From Chlamydiia bacterium (lineage in GTDB: Bacteria; Chlamydiota; Chlamydiia; Chlamydiales; GCA-2402025): 53,890 nt of DNA. The position numbers and the translations under genes are program-made. Below the pieces are notes generated by a model. That model saw nothing but the letters and a program-made list of their open reading frames with translations. It did not search any database and was not told the DNA's origin. The stretch lies in NCBI GenBank assembly GCA_022601395.1, contig JAJACS010000013.1:1-53890 (forward strand). The letters are read 5' to 3'. Below, piece by piece: positions 15,522-25,891 of this stretch; the first letter of the stretch is position 1; every line of letters starts with the position of its first letter.

Positions 15522-17336
15522 CTACTCCTGCACTACATTTGCATTAGATTTTGTCGCTTTTAGCTCTTTTGTAAGCTCTCTGAATCTATCAATGAGAGTC
15601 TGAACTGGATGCTTTGATTGCATATCTACTCCTGTTGTCTTAAGGAGACTCACAGGATAATCAGAGCTTCCTGATGATAGGAATTTCAAATAGTTGCTCG
15701 GATCCTTAGATTTAGTAACCTGCTCAACAAGGTCAAAAGCAGCACTAATGCCTGTTGCATACTGGTACACATAAAAATTGTTATAGAAGTGAGGGATACG
15801 AAGGAATTCATACTGTATGTGATCATCATGACAAAAGTCTTCTCCATAATATTCCTTATTTAGGTTCATATAGAGGTCTTTTAAAGTCGAGACTGTTAAC
15901 GGCACACCCTTTTCAGCAAGCTCGTGTATCTTTAATTCAAACTCTGCAAAAAGCACCTGCCTAAAGAGCGTTCCTCTAATCCCATCAATCTTTTGATTCA
16001 AAAGATAAATCTTATCATCTTCATTTTTTGCAGCTTTCAGAAGATGCCTAAAAACTAGTTCTTCATTAAATGTCGAAGCAACTTCTGCGACAAAAATGGA
16101 ATACTGGGCATAAGGATAAGGCTGAGTTTTATCACTATAGTGAGAATGCATGCTATGACCTGCTTCGTGAGCAAGTGTCATTACATCATTAAGCGTCCCG
16201 TTATAGTTCATTAGGATATACGGATGAGAGTCATAACTGCCAGAAGAGTAGGCACCAGATCTTTTTCTTGCGTTTTCATACCTGTCAACCCACCTCTGTT
16301 CTGTGAGCCCTTTTCTCAATGTATTTTGGTAATCCTCTCCAAGTATTTTCACAGCATCTAAAGTAACTTCTACAGCATCATCAAAATCCATTTTGAAATC
16401 AGTATTGGGAGCGCATGATACATACATATCATAGGCATGAATCTTGTCTACTTGCAGATGATCCTTTCTAAAGGAAACATAGTCATGCATTGCGCCTATA
16501 TTTTCTTTTACTGTATCAATCAAAGAATGATAAACCTTAGGGTCAATCTGATTTGGAAAGAGAGCAGCTTCTAAACATGAAGGATAGTTACGAGATTTCG
16601 AATTAAAAATATGCATCTGCACTTGACCATTTAGCATCTCAGCAACAGTATTCTCAAAACCTTTATAGCCTTCATGTAGGGCCTCAAAAGCATTTTTCCT
16701 AAGAACTCTATCTTCAGACTGCATATATAAGGAGTAAAGACCTTGAGAAAGCTCATGCTCCTTCCCCTCTTCATCTATGACGTTATCAAAAGTTAAATCC
16801 GCATTGTTATAAGCACTGAAAATTTGTGCAGGAGCATGAAGGGCTTTTGATGCTAGGGAAACAAGCTGTTCTTTATCGGTGGATAGAGTGTGTGGTCTAA
16901 GTCTTGTAATCTTTTCGAGGTATAGTTTGAATTCTACCAAGTTCTCATCTTTTAGAAATTCATTCATCATACTCTCTTCTATCTGTAGAATCTCTGGCTC
17001 TACGTATGAGCTGATACTTTGATACTCGAAGTAAAGATTCATAGCTTTATCGTAGAGTGTCTTATTTCCTTGATCAGCTAAATCTTCGTCATGTTTAAGG
17101 TGAGCATATACATAAAGATTTCCTAACTCTCTATCTATATCCATTTGCAATTTCAAAGCTTCGGTTAGAGTCTCTGAACTACTTCCAAGCTTTCCTTGGA
17201 ACTGCTTCAGTTTTGTAAGTGGACCACTATCGCTTGAAAGTTTTTCAAAATCATTTTTCCAATCTTCGATACTCTTATATATAGGAGCCAAATCCCAGCA
17301 ATCTTCATTCTTACTTTCACTTCTTTCTTTAGCCAT
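15522..17336 (-). CDS. pepF: Oligoendopeptidase F (M3 metallopeptidase)
   Basis: Cytosolic zinc peptidase that cuts short peptides. The 604 residues match PepF. The zinc motif HEAGH is in LAHEAGHSMHSHYS, and other family segments are ASTFNEELVFRHLL and RIPHFYNNFYVYQYATGI. It is divergent from groES, and the pepF/groES/groEL neighbourhood equals that in C. trachomatis (CT112-CT110). The ATG follows a Lys/Arg/Ser-rich start, MAKERSESKNEDCWDL. Confidence 0.95.
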   Translation of the reverse strand: MAKERSESKNEDCWDLAPIYKSIEDWKNDFEKLSSDSGPLTKLKQFQGKLGSSSETLTEALKLQMDIDRELGNLYVYAHLKHDEDLADQGNKTLYDKAMNLYFEYQSISSYVEPEILQIEESMMNEFLKDENLVEFKLYLEKITRLRPHTLSTDKEQLVSLASKALHAPAQIFSAYNNADLTFDNVIDEEGKEHELSQGLYSLYMQSEDRVLRKNAFEALHEGYKGFENTVAEMLNGQVQMHIFNSKSRNYPSCLEAALFPNQIDPKVYHSLIDTVKENIGAMHDYVSFRKDHLQVDKIHAYDMYVSCAPNTDFKMDFDDAVEVTLDAVKILGEDYQNTLRKGLTEQRWVDRYENARKRSGAYSSGSYDSHPYILMNYNGTLNDVMTLAHEAGHSMHSHYSDKTQPYPYAQYSIFVAEVASTFNEELVFRHLLKAAKNEDDKIYLLNQKIDGIRGTLFRQVLFAEFELKIHELAEKGVPLTVSTLKDLYMNLNKEYYGEDFCHDDHIQYEFLRIPHFYNNFYVYQYATGISAAFDLVEQVTKSKDPSNYLKFLSSGSSDYPVSLLKTTGVDMQSKHPVQTLIDRFRELTKELKATKSNANVVQE

Positions 17337-17397
17337 TGCAAACCTAAAATTTAAATATTAAACTTCTGTATCTCAAGGTATTTAGAGTAGAACTTTA

Positions 17398-17424
17398 TTG
17401 AATTCAACAACCGGATCATACAAT
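17398..17424 (+). promoter_or_regulatory. Candidate groESL promoter
   Basis: TTGAAT (17398-17403) and TACAAT (17419-17424) are 15 bases apart, a short spacer. TTATTG at 17395-17400 gives 18 bases with a poorer -35. The -10 ends exactly where the CIRCE-type operator begins, as expected for a repressor site over the transcription start. Confidence 0.5.
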
Positions 17425-17451
17425 TTAGCAGTATTTAAATCAAACTGCTAA
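17425..17451 (+). promoter_or_regulatory. CIRCE-type operator (HrcA site) upstream of groESL
   Basis: Inverted repeat with the 9-9-9 layout: TTAGCAGTA, spacer TTTAAATCA, AACTGCTAA. The consensus CIRCE is TTAGCACTC-N9-GAGTGCTAA. The outer TTAGCA/TGCTAA bases are intact and the inner bases differ while staying mostly complementary. It lies 82 bases before the groES ATG. HrcA control of groE and dnaK through CIRCE is known in Chlamydia. Confidence 0.85.
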
Positions 17452-17533
17452 ATAAGATTGTAAAAAAACCCTTCTTTACCTACTCTGTTAGTTTGTTAAA
17501 ACGTTCTTAAAAGCGGTCAATAAGGAGAAAATT

Positions 17534-17848
17534 ATGACACAAGAAACAAAAGAAAAAATTAAATTAAGACCACTTGGAAATCGTGTCATTGCAAAAAGAC
17601 TCGAGCAAGAGGAAACATTAAAAGGTGGAATTATCCTTCCTGATTCAGCAAAAAAGAAACAAGAGCGTGTAGAGATTCTCGCTGTTGGTAAAGGAAAAAT
17701 GAATAAAGATGGCAGTGTTACACCATGCCCTGTAAAGGTTGGAGACACTATCTTAATGGACAAATATGCATCTCAAGAAGTCACGCTTGATGATAACGAG
17801 TACGTAATTGTGAATGCAGACGACATCATCGCGGTTTTTGAAGGATAA
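17534..17848 (+). CDS. groES: Co-chaperonin GroES
   Basis: 104-residue lid of the GroEL chamber. LRPLGNRVIAKRLEQEETLKGGIILPDSAK contains the mobile loop, and YASQEVTLDDNEYVIVNADDIIAV is the usual C-terminal part. The SD AAGGAGAA lies 8 bases upstream. It is followed after 29 bases by groEL and is under the CIRCE-type operator. Confidence 0.98.
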   Translation: MTQETKEKIKLRPLGNRVIAKRLEQEETLKGGIILPDSAKKKQERVEILAVGKGKMNKDGSVTPCPVKVGDTILMDKYASQEVTLDDNEYVIVNADDIIAVFEG

Positions 17849-17868
17849 AAATCATAAAAAATTATTAG

Positions 17869-19503
<1,635 letters not shown>

Positions 19504-19523
19504 GCAGCTTTAAGCACTGCTTT

Positions 19524-19560
19524 AAAGACGCGATCTTTAGTTAGGTCGCGTCTTTTTTTT
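19524..19560 (+). terminator. Rho-independent terminator of groESL
   Basis: Stem AAAGACGCGA (19524-19533) with TCGCGTCTTT (19546-19555), loop of 12 bases, then T to 19560. It lies 21 bases past the groEL stop. Confidence 0.92.
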
Positions 19561-19625
19561 GCGATAATTCTTACTTGCAAAATCTACTTTCTTTCGTCAT
19601 ATATAAAAGAAAAGAGAGTATTTCT

Positions 19626-20318
19626 ATGCGCAGACTCATTGGGCTATTGATCATTCTTGTTATTCTTATCATGGGCAGCTGTGTATTACTATACTTCTTA
19701 TTTCCAGATATGACTTCAAGGATCCTTACAGAAAAGCTTAATGTAAAAACAAGCATAGAGCATATTTCTCTACGAAAAGAAGAAGCCATTATACGAGGAT
19801 TAACCATCAAAAATCCCGATGGTTCTTCAATCAAAAAAGCTTTAACGGTAAAAGAAATTGATATCAAAGCACCTTTTTCTCATTACTTCGGCAACCCCAT
19901 CATCATTGACGAAATCACCCTTGATAAAGTGTATGTAAGCATTGAACTCTCAAAAAACAATAAGATCCCCTGCAACTGGAATTTCATTATTAAGAACATG
20001 CATGATGAGAAACCACGTTGGTACTCAATCAAAAGAAAAGGGTTGATTAAGAAACTTATTCTAAAAAACGTAACTATCGAAATCAAACAGTTTGGCAAAA
20101 AATCTCAAGTGCTTTCTCCTGAACCAAGGATGGAATTCAATGACATTGATGTGGACGAAGGGATACCTACCAGCGAGTTTTCTAAGGTTATCGTTTCAAG
20201 GATGATGGGATCTATCTTCTCTCTAAGAAGTATCGCAAGACTCTTCACAGCACCTTTTACTTTCTTTATGCCAGGAAGCTCTGGCGACGGTGACGAGTGC
20301 CCTAACTATTCAAAATAA
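19626..20318 (+). CDS. Inner-membrane-anchored AsmA-like hypothetical protein
   Basis: 230 residues with an N-terminal membrane anchor (about 3-26) followed by a beta-rich part: alternating segments such as VKTSIEHISLRKEEAIIRGL, TVKEIDIKA, IIIDEITLDKVYVSIEL and KKLILKNVTIEIK. This pattern is that of the N-terminal part of AsmA/TamB-like envelope proteins, but the protein is much shorter than those. The start at 19626 follows a GAGAG SD; the longer frame has no support. It overlaps the convergent oppA-type gene by 13 bases. Confidence 0.7.
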   Translation: MRRLIGLLIILVILIMGSCVLLYFLFPDMTSRILTEKLNVKTSIEHISLRKEEAIIRGLTIKNPDGSSIKKALTVKEIDIKAPFSHYFGNPIIIDEITLDKVYVSIELSKNNKIPCNWNFIIKNMHDEKPRWYSIKRKGLIKKLILKNVTIEIKQFGKKSQVLSPEPRMEFNDIDVDEGIPTSEFSKVIVSRMMGSIFSLRSIARLFTAPFTFFMPGSSGDGDECPNYSK

Positions 20319-21907
20319 GCCCATTTGAAATCAACAGAACCAACGTCTGAGAGGTATACACCTTTTAGCTTAGAGTTCTTAATGTAGAAGTTGGTTGGGT
20401 ACATAATCGGAGCAAGTGGCATATCTGACATAAAAAGCTCTTCAGCTTCATTTAGCATCAGCTCTTTCTGAGAAGCATCTAGAGCAAGCACAGCCTTCTT
20501 AAGTAAATGAATATATCTTGGGTCTTCCCAGCCTGTCTTATTTGACTTTTGCTTACTTTCCTTAAAAAGAGATAAGTAATAGTAAGGATCTAAATGATGC
20601 GTTCCTCTACCAAGAGCTCCTATCTGATAATTCCTACCATTCATATCACTTAAAAAGACTTGCCACTCCTTGCTATCTAACTGCACTTTGATTCCAAGAC
20701 CTTTCAACCATTGCTGTTGGATCGCTTGTGCAAGAACATGCCTTGTTTGGATATTTGGATATGAAAGAACTACGGTAGGAAACGTTTCTCTTGTTAGCTT
20801 GAGCTCATGAAGAGCTTTATCTAAATATACATTTGCTCTTTGAATATCTCCATCAAGAAAGTAGTTTTTATGGATGCCATGCATCTTGGATGGTAGAAGA
20901 GCAAGCGCTGGAACCTCAAAGCCTTGAGTTACGTGCTCAATAAGCTCCTTCCTGTTGATTGCTAAAGTTAAAGCCTTTCTTAAGTTCACATTATTTAAGG
21001 GGTATTTCTGCGTATTGAAACTATAGAAGTACAGAGATGCTGTTGGGAAAGAGCAGACTTGCATCTTCTGCTTCAGCCTTTTAATGCTATCCACAGGAAG
21101 CATAGAGAGTGGAGAGCCTGCCCAATCAAGGTGCTTTTTCTCAAATAATGAAAGCTGGGTCATTTCATCTTCTATGATCTGCAGCTCAATTTTTTGAATT
21201 CTAACCGATTCTTGATCCCAATAATGGGGATTCTTTTTAAGCAATATTTTGTTTTGACGGAGCCATTTTTTAATTACAAAAGGTCCACTTGATACAAAAA
21301 CTTTCTTTCGCTGGCTGCTCGACGAAGCTTCTTCACTCAAAGACCTTGGCATCGGAAAAAAAATCTTTGTAGCAACAAGCTCTAAAAAGTACTCCTCTGG
21401 ATACTCAAGCTCTACCTTAAGAGTCCTATCGTCTAAAGCTTTGATTCCTACATCATTGATAGGACACTCGCCTAAATAAGCCTTCCTAGCGTTTTTGATA
21501 CAGAACAGATAGTCAGGATTATAAGCTGCAAAACTTGGATCTAGAACTTGCTTCCAACTATCTTCAAAGTCTCGAGCTGTTATCAGCTTTCCATCTGAGA
21601 AGCATGACTGCCTTATAGTGAAGAGGTACTCTTTCTTGTCTAAAGAAATGTTAACGTCTTTTGCAAGAGCCAATTCAAGGCCTTTGGGAGTATTTCTTGT
21701 TAGGCCTTCATAAATAAAAAGAGCGAATTGACCGGTAATATTATCTGTGTTTTTTCTTGTGTCAAGAGAGAGTGGATCAGACATCAAGCAAAGCTTTAAG
21801 GTCTTATAAGCATCATTATACACCAGGTCCCTGGGTTTCTTGGCGATCAGAACTACTACTGCAATTAAGAGAGTGATGGAGATAAAAATCGAAATTAATT
21901 TTTTCAT
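20306..21907 (-). CDS. Peptide ABC transporter substrate-binding protein (OppA type)
   Basis: 533-residue family 5 extracellular solute-binding protein. Visible segments are LMSDPLSLDTRKNTDNI, FALFIYEGLTRNTPKG, TARDFEDSWKQVLDP, NNVNLRKALTLAINRKELIEHVT and WLKGLGIKVQLDSKEW. The N-terminus is a hydrophobic signal or anchor (about 4-22) with no lipobox Cys, unlike most OppA proteins, so it may be a periplasmic protein with a membrane anchor. No permease or ATPase genes are adjacent, as in Chlamydiae where oppA copies are scattered. Confidence 0.88.
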   Translation of the reverse strand: MKKLISIFISITLLIAVVVLIAKKPRDLVYNDAYKTLKLCLMSDPLSLDTRKNTDNITGQFALFIYEGLTRNTPKGLELALAKDVNISLDKKEYLFTIRQSCFSDGKLITARDFEDSWKQVLDPSFAAYNPDYLFCIKNARKAYLGECPINDVGIKALDDRTLKVELEYPEEYFLELVATKIFFPMPRSLSEEASSSSQRKKVFVSSGPFVIKKWLRQNKILLKKNPHYWDQESVRIQKIELQIIEDEMTQLSLFEKKHLDWAGSPLSMLPVDSIKRLKQKMQVCSFPTASLYFYSFNTQKYPLNNVNLRKALTLAINRKELIEHVTQGFEVPALALLPSKMHGIHKNYFLDGDIQRANVYLDKALHELKLTRETFPTVVLSYPNIQTRHVLAQAIQQQWLKGLGIKVQLDSKEWQVFLSDMNGRNYQIGALGRGTHHLDPYYYLSLFKESKQKSNKTGWEDPRYIHLLKKAVLALDASQKELMLNEAEELFMSDMPLAPIMYPTNFYIKNSKLKGVYLSDVGSVDFKWAYFE

Positions 21908-22077
21908 ATTGAAAAAAGCCAGTGATCCACAGTTAATCCCTGCTTGAAAAAAACCTGCATATAAAAGTCATCTCTAGGATATACTACACTTGTTTTTATT
22001 AGGATAAGAAAGTGTATTTTGCCTAAGTTGGTTTGTCTCTTTTTTTATTTTCAATCAAGTTATACCCTTAAAAGCAT

Positions 22078-23253
22078 ATGAGCGCTATTTCAAGTAAAAC
22101 TACCTGGATCACAGGTATTGCTATTTTTTCCATGTTTTTTGGAGCAGGTAACGTTGTTTTCCCCCTTCTTCTAGGGAAAATGTGTGGGGATCAAAATTCA
22201 TATGCCACGATAGGCCTTTTGCTAACAGCGATAGGAGGTCCTCTACTTGGCTTATTTGGAGCTATGCTTTTCCAAGGAAATTTTAAGGAGTTTTTCTGCC
22301 GTATTGGCACAGCACCTGGCTACATATTGATGATAATAACAAGCCTGCTTCTAGGCCCATTCGCAGTGATGCCAAGGTGTTTAATTGTTTCCTATGCTGC
22401 TCTAAATAGTTTTTTCCCAGGCCTTTCACTATTCTCTTTTAGCATTCTGTCAGCAGCAGTGATATTTCTATTAGTTTTCAAAAAAAACAAACTACTCCCC
22501 ATTTTAGGGACTACTCTGAGTCCCATACTTTTGATTTGCCTTATACTTATTATAGCAATCAGCTTCTTTGGCGGAAGCGAGACCCATGTTGAGATGACCC
22601 CTATGCGGGCACTCACAAGCGGACTTCTTGTTGGCTATGACACTATGGACCTTATTGCATCCATATTTTTCTCTGTATCTATCTGGTCTCTATTAAAAAC
22701 AAAGCTTAGATCTGAGCATCACCCTGATACTCGCTACGAAACAAAAGTATTTCTTATTGCAGGAAGCTTTGCAGGAGTTCTTCTTGGTTTGGTATATATT
22801 GGGTTTTCCCATGTGGCATCTCTTCACATACCTCTTCTTCAAAACGTAAGTTCAGAAAATCTACTAACTACCCTCGCCTTTTCATCTCTTGGGTCCATTT
22901 TTGGCATTCTTGCGAACCTTGCAATAGGGCTTGCTTGCCTAACAACTATTATGAGCCTTGCTGTTACGTTCACAGAGATTTTAAGAAATGATTTTAAATT
23001 GAAGAAAATCAATCATCCTACCTGGATTTTTATTATAGTGGTACTTACTGCTCTTTTTTCAAATCTTGGCTTCAGCACCATTATGAAAATCATCCATCCA
23101 GCTGTAGAGATTTGTTATCCAGCGATCATCATCTTAACCATTTGCAACATCTTATATAAGACATGTAACTTCAAAATGGTTAAATTACCTGTATATGCTA
23201 CTTTTGCAATCACCCTATTTATAAAGGGTATTTTTGTAATGAAAGCCCTATAA
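22078..23253 (+). CDS. brnQ: Branched-chain amino acid transporter, BrnQ/LIVCS family
   Basis: 391 residues of mostly membrane helices. The N-terminal motif GIAIFSMFFGAGNVVFPLLLG is typical of the cation-coupled Leu/Ile/Val carrier. Further marks are LTAIGGPLLGLFGAML and the GYDTMDLIASIFF segment near residue 185. It lies in the inner membrane and imports host amino acids. The SD is weak (CCTTAAAAGC). Terminator sequence begins inside its stop codon. Confidence 0.93.
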   Translation: MSAISSKTTWITGIAIFSMFFGAGNVVFPLLLGKMCGDQNSYATIGLLLTAIGGPLLGLFGAMLFQGNFKEFFCRIGTAPGYILMIITSLLLGPFAVMPRCLIVSYAALNSFFPGLSLFSFSILSAAVIFLLVFKKNKLLPILGTTLSPILLICLILIIAISFFGGSETHVEMTPMRALTSGLLVGYDTMDLIASIFFSVSIWSLLKTKLRSEHHPDTRYETKVFLIAGSFAGVLLGLVYIGFSHVASLHIPLLQNVSSENLLTTLAFSSLGSIFGILANLAIGLACLTTIMSLAVTFTEILRNDFKLKKINHPTWIFIIVVLTALFSNLGFSTIMKIIHPAVEICYPAIIILTICNILYKTCNFKMVKLPVYATFAITLFIKGIFVMKAL

Positions 23254-23286
23254 AAAAAGCCTTTCTCATTTAAGAGAAAGGCTTTT
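23252..23286 (-). terminator. Bidirectional rho-independent terminator (brnQ / metacaspase gene)
   Basis: Stem AAAAGCCTTTCTC (23255-23267) with GAGAAAGGCTTTT (23274-23286) and a 6-base loop. On the minus strand it is followed by seven T residues; on the plus strand by four T. It serves best for the metacaspase transcript on the minus strand. Confidence 0.88.
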
Positions 23287-23303
23287 CAAAGTTGTTATAT
23301 TCT

Positions 23304-24488
23304 TTAAGGTCTTAGAGAAGCCCCATTAGTGATGAAATAATCATCTAAATTGAGCTTATAAGTAGAAGAGAGCTGTGGGACTTGATCAAACCCATCATCA
23401 TGTAATCTAGCTCGTATCTTAGTGAGCAGCTCACGATAGGTTATCTGATAGTTATACTCTCTTAAAGTTTCAAGATAGGCTGCAGTAAGAGCCCCAGCTC
23501 CCTTGCTAACACCTGTTATCTGTCCTCCATCTGCTGATGTCTGCTTATCCTTGCAGCCACTTATCATCACAACATTAGGAAGTTTTTTTAACTCTGAACT
23601 TGGAGCTGTTGTCTGTTCAAACGAATATTCCCCATCTACCGTCCACTTATATGGAAGGTCCATGATGGTTCCGCTATGACAACAGTCTGTTACAGCAGTT
23701 AATTTCACGTCTGCATCCAAGGCCTTTACGAGATATTCATAAATGATATCATCTTCGATATAGCCTTCGTAATCAGAATCGATTGGACAAAGAGCCTCAT
23801 CTCTTTTGTCCTTTTCATCACCGTCTGTATCTCGCACATAGCTTCCATGACCAGAATAATGCATGTAAGCACGTTTTGATACATTGGCTCTTTCTACGAA
23901 ATTATCAAACTGCTTTAGGATGTTTCGTCTTGTTGGGTATAGGTCTGTTCCTTGCTTATAATCAGACATTACAATCATCTCTTTGTCTGTCACAGCAAGT
24001 GTAGGCTTTAGAAAACGATTCATGACATGTTCAACGTCATGAATACAGTTTTCGAGCTCATAGTCAGACCCTTTATAGTCAATGCCTATAAGAAGCGACA
24101 CTAACTTATCATTATAAACTGGTTTTGATACTTTAGACGCATCGATAGCGAGAGCTTCTTCGGGGAAAAGCCTAGCAAACAGAAAGCTTGCTGCGTCTTC
24201 TACTCCCTTAGTATGCTTACGCCTTGTAACCCTTCCACCACCTACAGAATCTAGGTAGACGGTGTAAGCGTTCTCATACACATCTGGGTAAGATCCATCA
24301 ACTTCCAAAAGAGAAGAAAAATCTGAATCTTTGACTTTCTCATGCCTTAAAATATCCAAAAGAATTTTTTCTTTTTCTGACAATTCTTCAGTTGCTTTAT
24401 CAAGCAAAGACATCCCTCCTGCATCTACAAATGACATCATTGAAAAAACAGTAAACAATACTGCGGTAACCATCTTAATCGTCTTCAT
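23304..24488 (-). CDS. Secreted type I metacaspase-like cysteine peptidase (copy A)
   Basis: 394 residues with an N-terminal signal peptide (hydrophobic about 6-22). A caspase-fold domain (C14) follows, starting at LVSLLIGIDYKG (129-140). The catalytic dyad is H214 in HYSGHGS and C270 in DCCHSG. The acidic loop DTDGDEKDKRDEALCPID (220-237) is that of calcium-dependent metacaspases, and SGTIMDLPYKW follows the Cys just as in yeast-type metacaspases. Metacaspases cut after Arg/Lys. The target, and whether it leaves the bacterium, are unknown. The SD AAGGAG lies 8 bases upstream. It is a tandem paralog of the next gene, 35 bases away. Confidence 0.9.
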   Translation of the reverse strand: MKTIKMVTAVLFTVFSMMSFVDAGGMSLLDKATEELSEKEKILLDILRHEKVKDSDFSSLLEVDGSYPDVYENAYTVYLDSVGGGRVTRRKHTKGVEDAASFLFARLFPEEALAIDASKVSKPVYNDKLVSLLIGIDYKGSDYELENCIHDVEHVMNRFLKPTLAVTDKEMIVMSDYKQGTDLYPTRRNILKQFDNFVERANVSKRAYMHYSGHGSYVRDTDGDEKDKRDEALCPIDSDYEGYIEDDIIYEYLVKALDADVKLTAVTDCCHSGTIMDLPYKWTVDGEYSFEQTTAPSSELKKLPNVVMISGCKDKQTSADGGQITGVSKGAGALTAAYLETLREYNYQITYRELLTKIRARLHDDGFDQVPQLSSTYKLNLDDYFITNGASLRP

Positions 24489-24523
24489 GGTAAATCTCCT
24501 TTATATTGAGAGTTTATTTCTGA

Positions 24524-25732
24524 TTAAGGTCTAAGAGCAGTTTGTTGCCTCATGTAGTAGTCATCAAGATCCAGTTTATGTGTAGAAGAAAGCTGAGGCC
24601 TTTGAGGGAACCCGCCGTAAATTAACTTTCTATGTACGCCTTCAAGCAGCTGTCTATAGGTAATAACATAGTTATGCTCCCTCAGCGTCTCTAGATAGGC
24701 TGCTGTCATAGCGCCAGCACCTTTATGAGAGCCAGAAATCTTACCACCATCAGCTGATGTTTGTGTATCCTTACAGCCACTTAACATTACAACATTTGGA
24801 AGATCTCTTAACTCTGAGTAAGAAAGTTTTTGTTCCTCAGTAAATGAACCATCAGCAAGCCATTTGTAAGGAAGATCCATGATCGTTCCGCTATGGCAAC
24901 AATCTGTTGTTGCTGTTAGCTTCACAGATGGATTAAGGCCTTTTATAAGCCTTTCAAAAATAACATCATCTCTTATGTAACCACTACGGTCACAGTCGAC
25001 GGGAACTAGGACCTCATCTTTATAGTCTTTTTCATCACCATCTTTATCCCACATGTAGCTACCATGTCCTGAATAGTGGAAGTAGGCTTCTCTTGTTTGA
25101 TTTGCACGAGATGCAAATTCATCAAATTTCTTAAGAATATTGTTTTTTGTTGGATAAAATTCTGTGCCATATTTGTAATCAGACATCACGATCATTTGAT
25201 TGGATTTTATACCAAGAGTAGATCTCAAAAGCTGATCCATTACATGTTCAATATCATGGATGCAATTCTGAAGCTCATTCTTAGTGTTTTTGTAATCGAT
25301 GCCGATAAGTAAGGAAACAAAATGACCATCACTATCACGAACTGGCTCCTTAACTACAGCTACCTCTTCAACATCATCAGATGGGAATAGGAGTGACATT
25401 AAGTACTTAGCAGCTTTAGTGATTGAGCTCAGGTACCTTTCTCTTGTTGGTCTGTCACCAAGTGATTCTAGATAGAGAGAGTAAGCTTTTTCATAAGCTT
25501 CAGGATAAGAACCGTTCGTCTCTTCGAGAGTGGAAAAATCCTCTCTTGAATTCCTTAAACTATCGTGGTGAAGAATATCCAGAAGTACTTGATCTTTACC
25601 AGTAAGTTCAAAAGCTGGTTTCAGAAGTAGTGGGTTACTACGTACTGAGTCTACATCCCTTTGCCCATCAGCAAAAGAACACAGTGTTGCAAAAGCAACT
25701 GTAGCGCCAAGTAGTGATTTATAAAATTTCAT
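24524..25732 (-). CDS. Secreted type I metacaspase-like cysteine peptidase (copy B)
   Basis: 402 residues from the ATG at 25732 (SD GGAG 9 bases upstream; an ATG at 25747 is the alternative). The signal peptide covers about residues 4-22. The catalytic residues are H223 in HYSGHGS and C279 in DCCHSG, with the same acidic DKDGDEKD loop and SGTIMDLPYKW. Long blocks are shared with copy A, for example LLIGIDYK, the CIHD-EHVM block, TDCCHSGTIMDLPYKW, and the LPNVVM-SGCKD-QTSADGG block. The N-terminal 110 residues are less alike. It is the first gene of the pair and likely co-transcribed with copy A up to the terminator at 23252. Confidence 0.9.
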   Translation of the reverse strand: MKFYKSLLGATVAFATLCSFADGQRDVDSVRSNPLLLKPAFELTGKDQVLLDILHHDSLRNSREDFSTLEETNGSYPEAYEKAYSLYLESLGDRPTRERYLSSITKAAKYLMSLLFPSDDVEEVAVVKEPVRDSDGHFVSLLIGIDYKNTKNELQNCIHDIEHVMDQLLRSTLGIKSNQMIVMSDYKYGTEFYPTKNNILKKFDEFASRANQTREAYFHYSGHGSYMWDKDGDEKDYKDEVLVPVDCDRSGYIRDDVIFERLIKGLNPSVKLTATTDCCHSGTIMDLPYKWLADGSFTEEQKLSYSELRDLPNVVMLSGCKDTQTSADGGKISGSHKGAGAMTAAYLETLREHNYVITYRQLLEGVHRKLIYGGFPQRPQLSSTHKLDLDDYYMRQQTALRP

Positions 25733-25891
25733 ATTACTCATCTCCATTTCTTTGTTAATAAAGGTCTAGATGATTGTAAAAAGCATCATTTACGTTCATT
25801 TCCAAATATTTGACAAATGAAATTTCTTTAAAATAAAAAACCTCATCGTATATGGTCTAAAACCTTTAATTATGGATATTGAGAATATATT

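Noticed and set aside
23304..25732. Metacaspase pair as a split or frameshifted single gene
   Set aside because: Each has its own signal peptide, SD, full catalytic dyad and stop; they are tandem paralogs.
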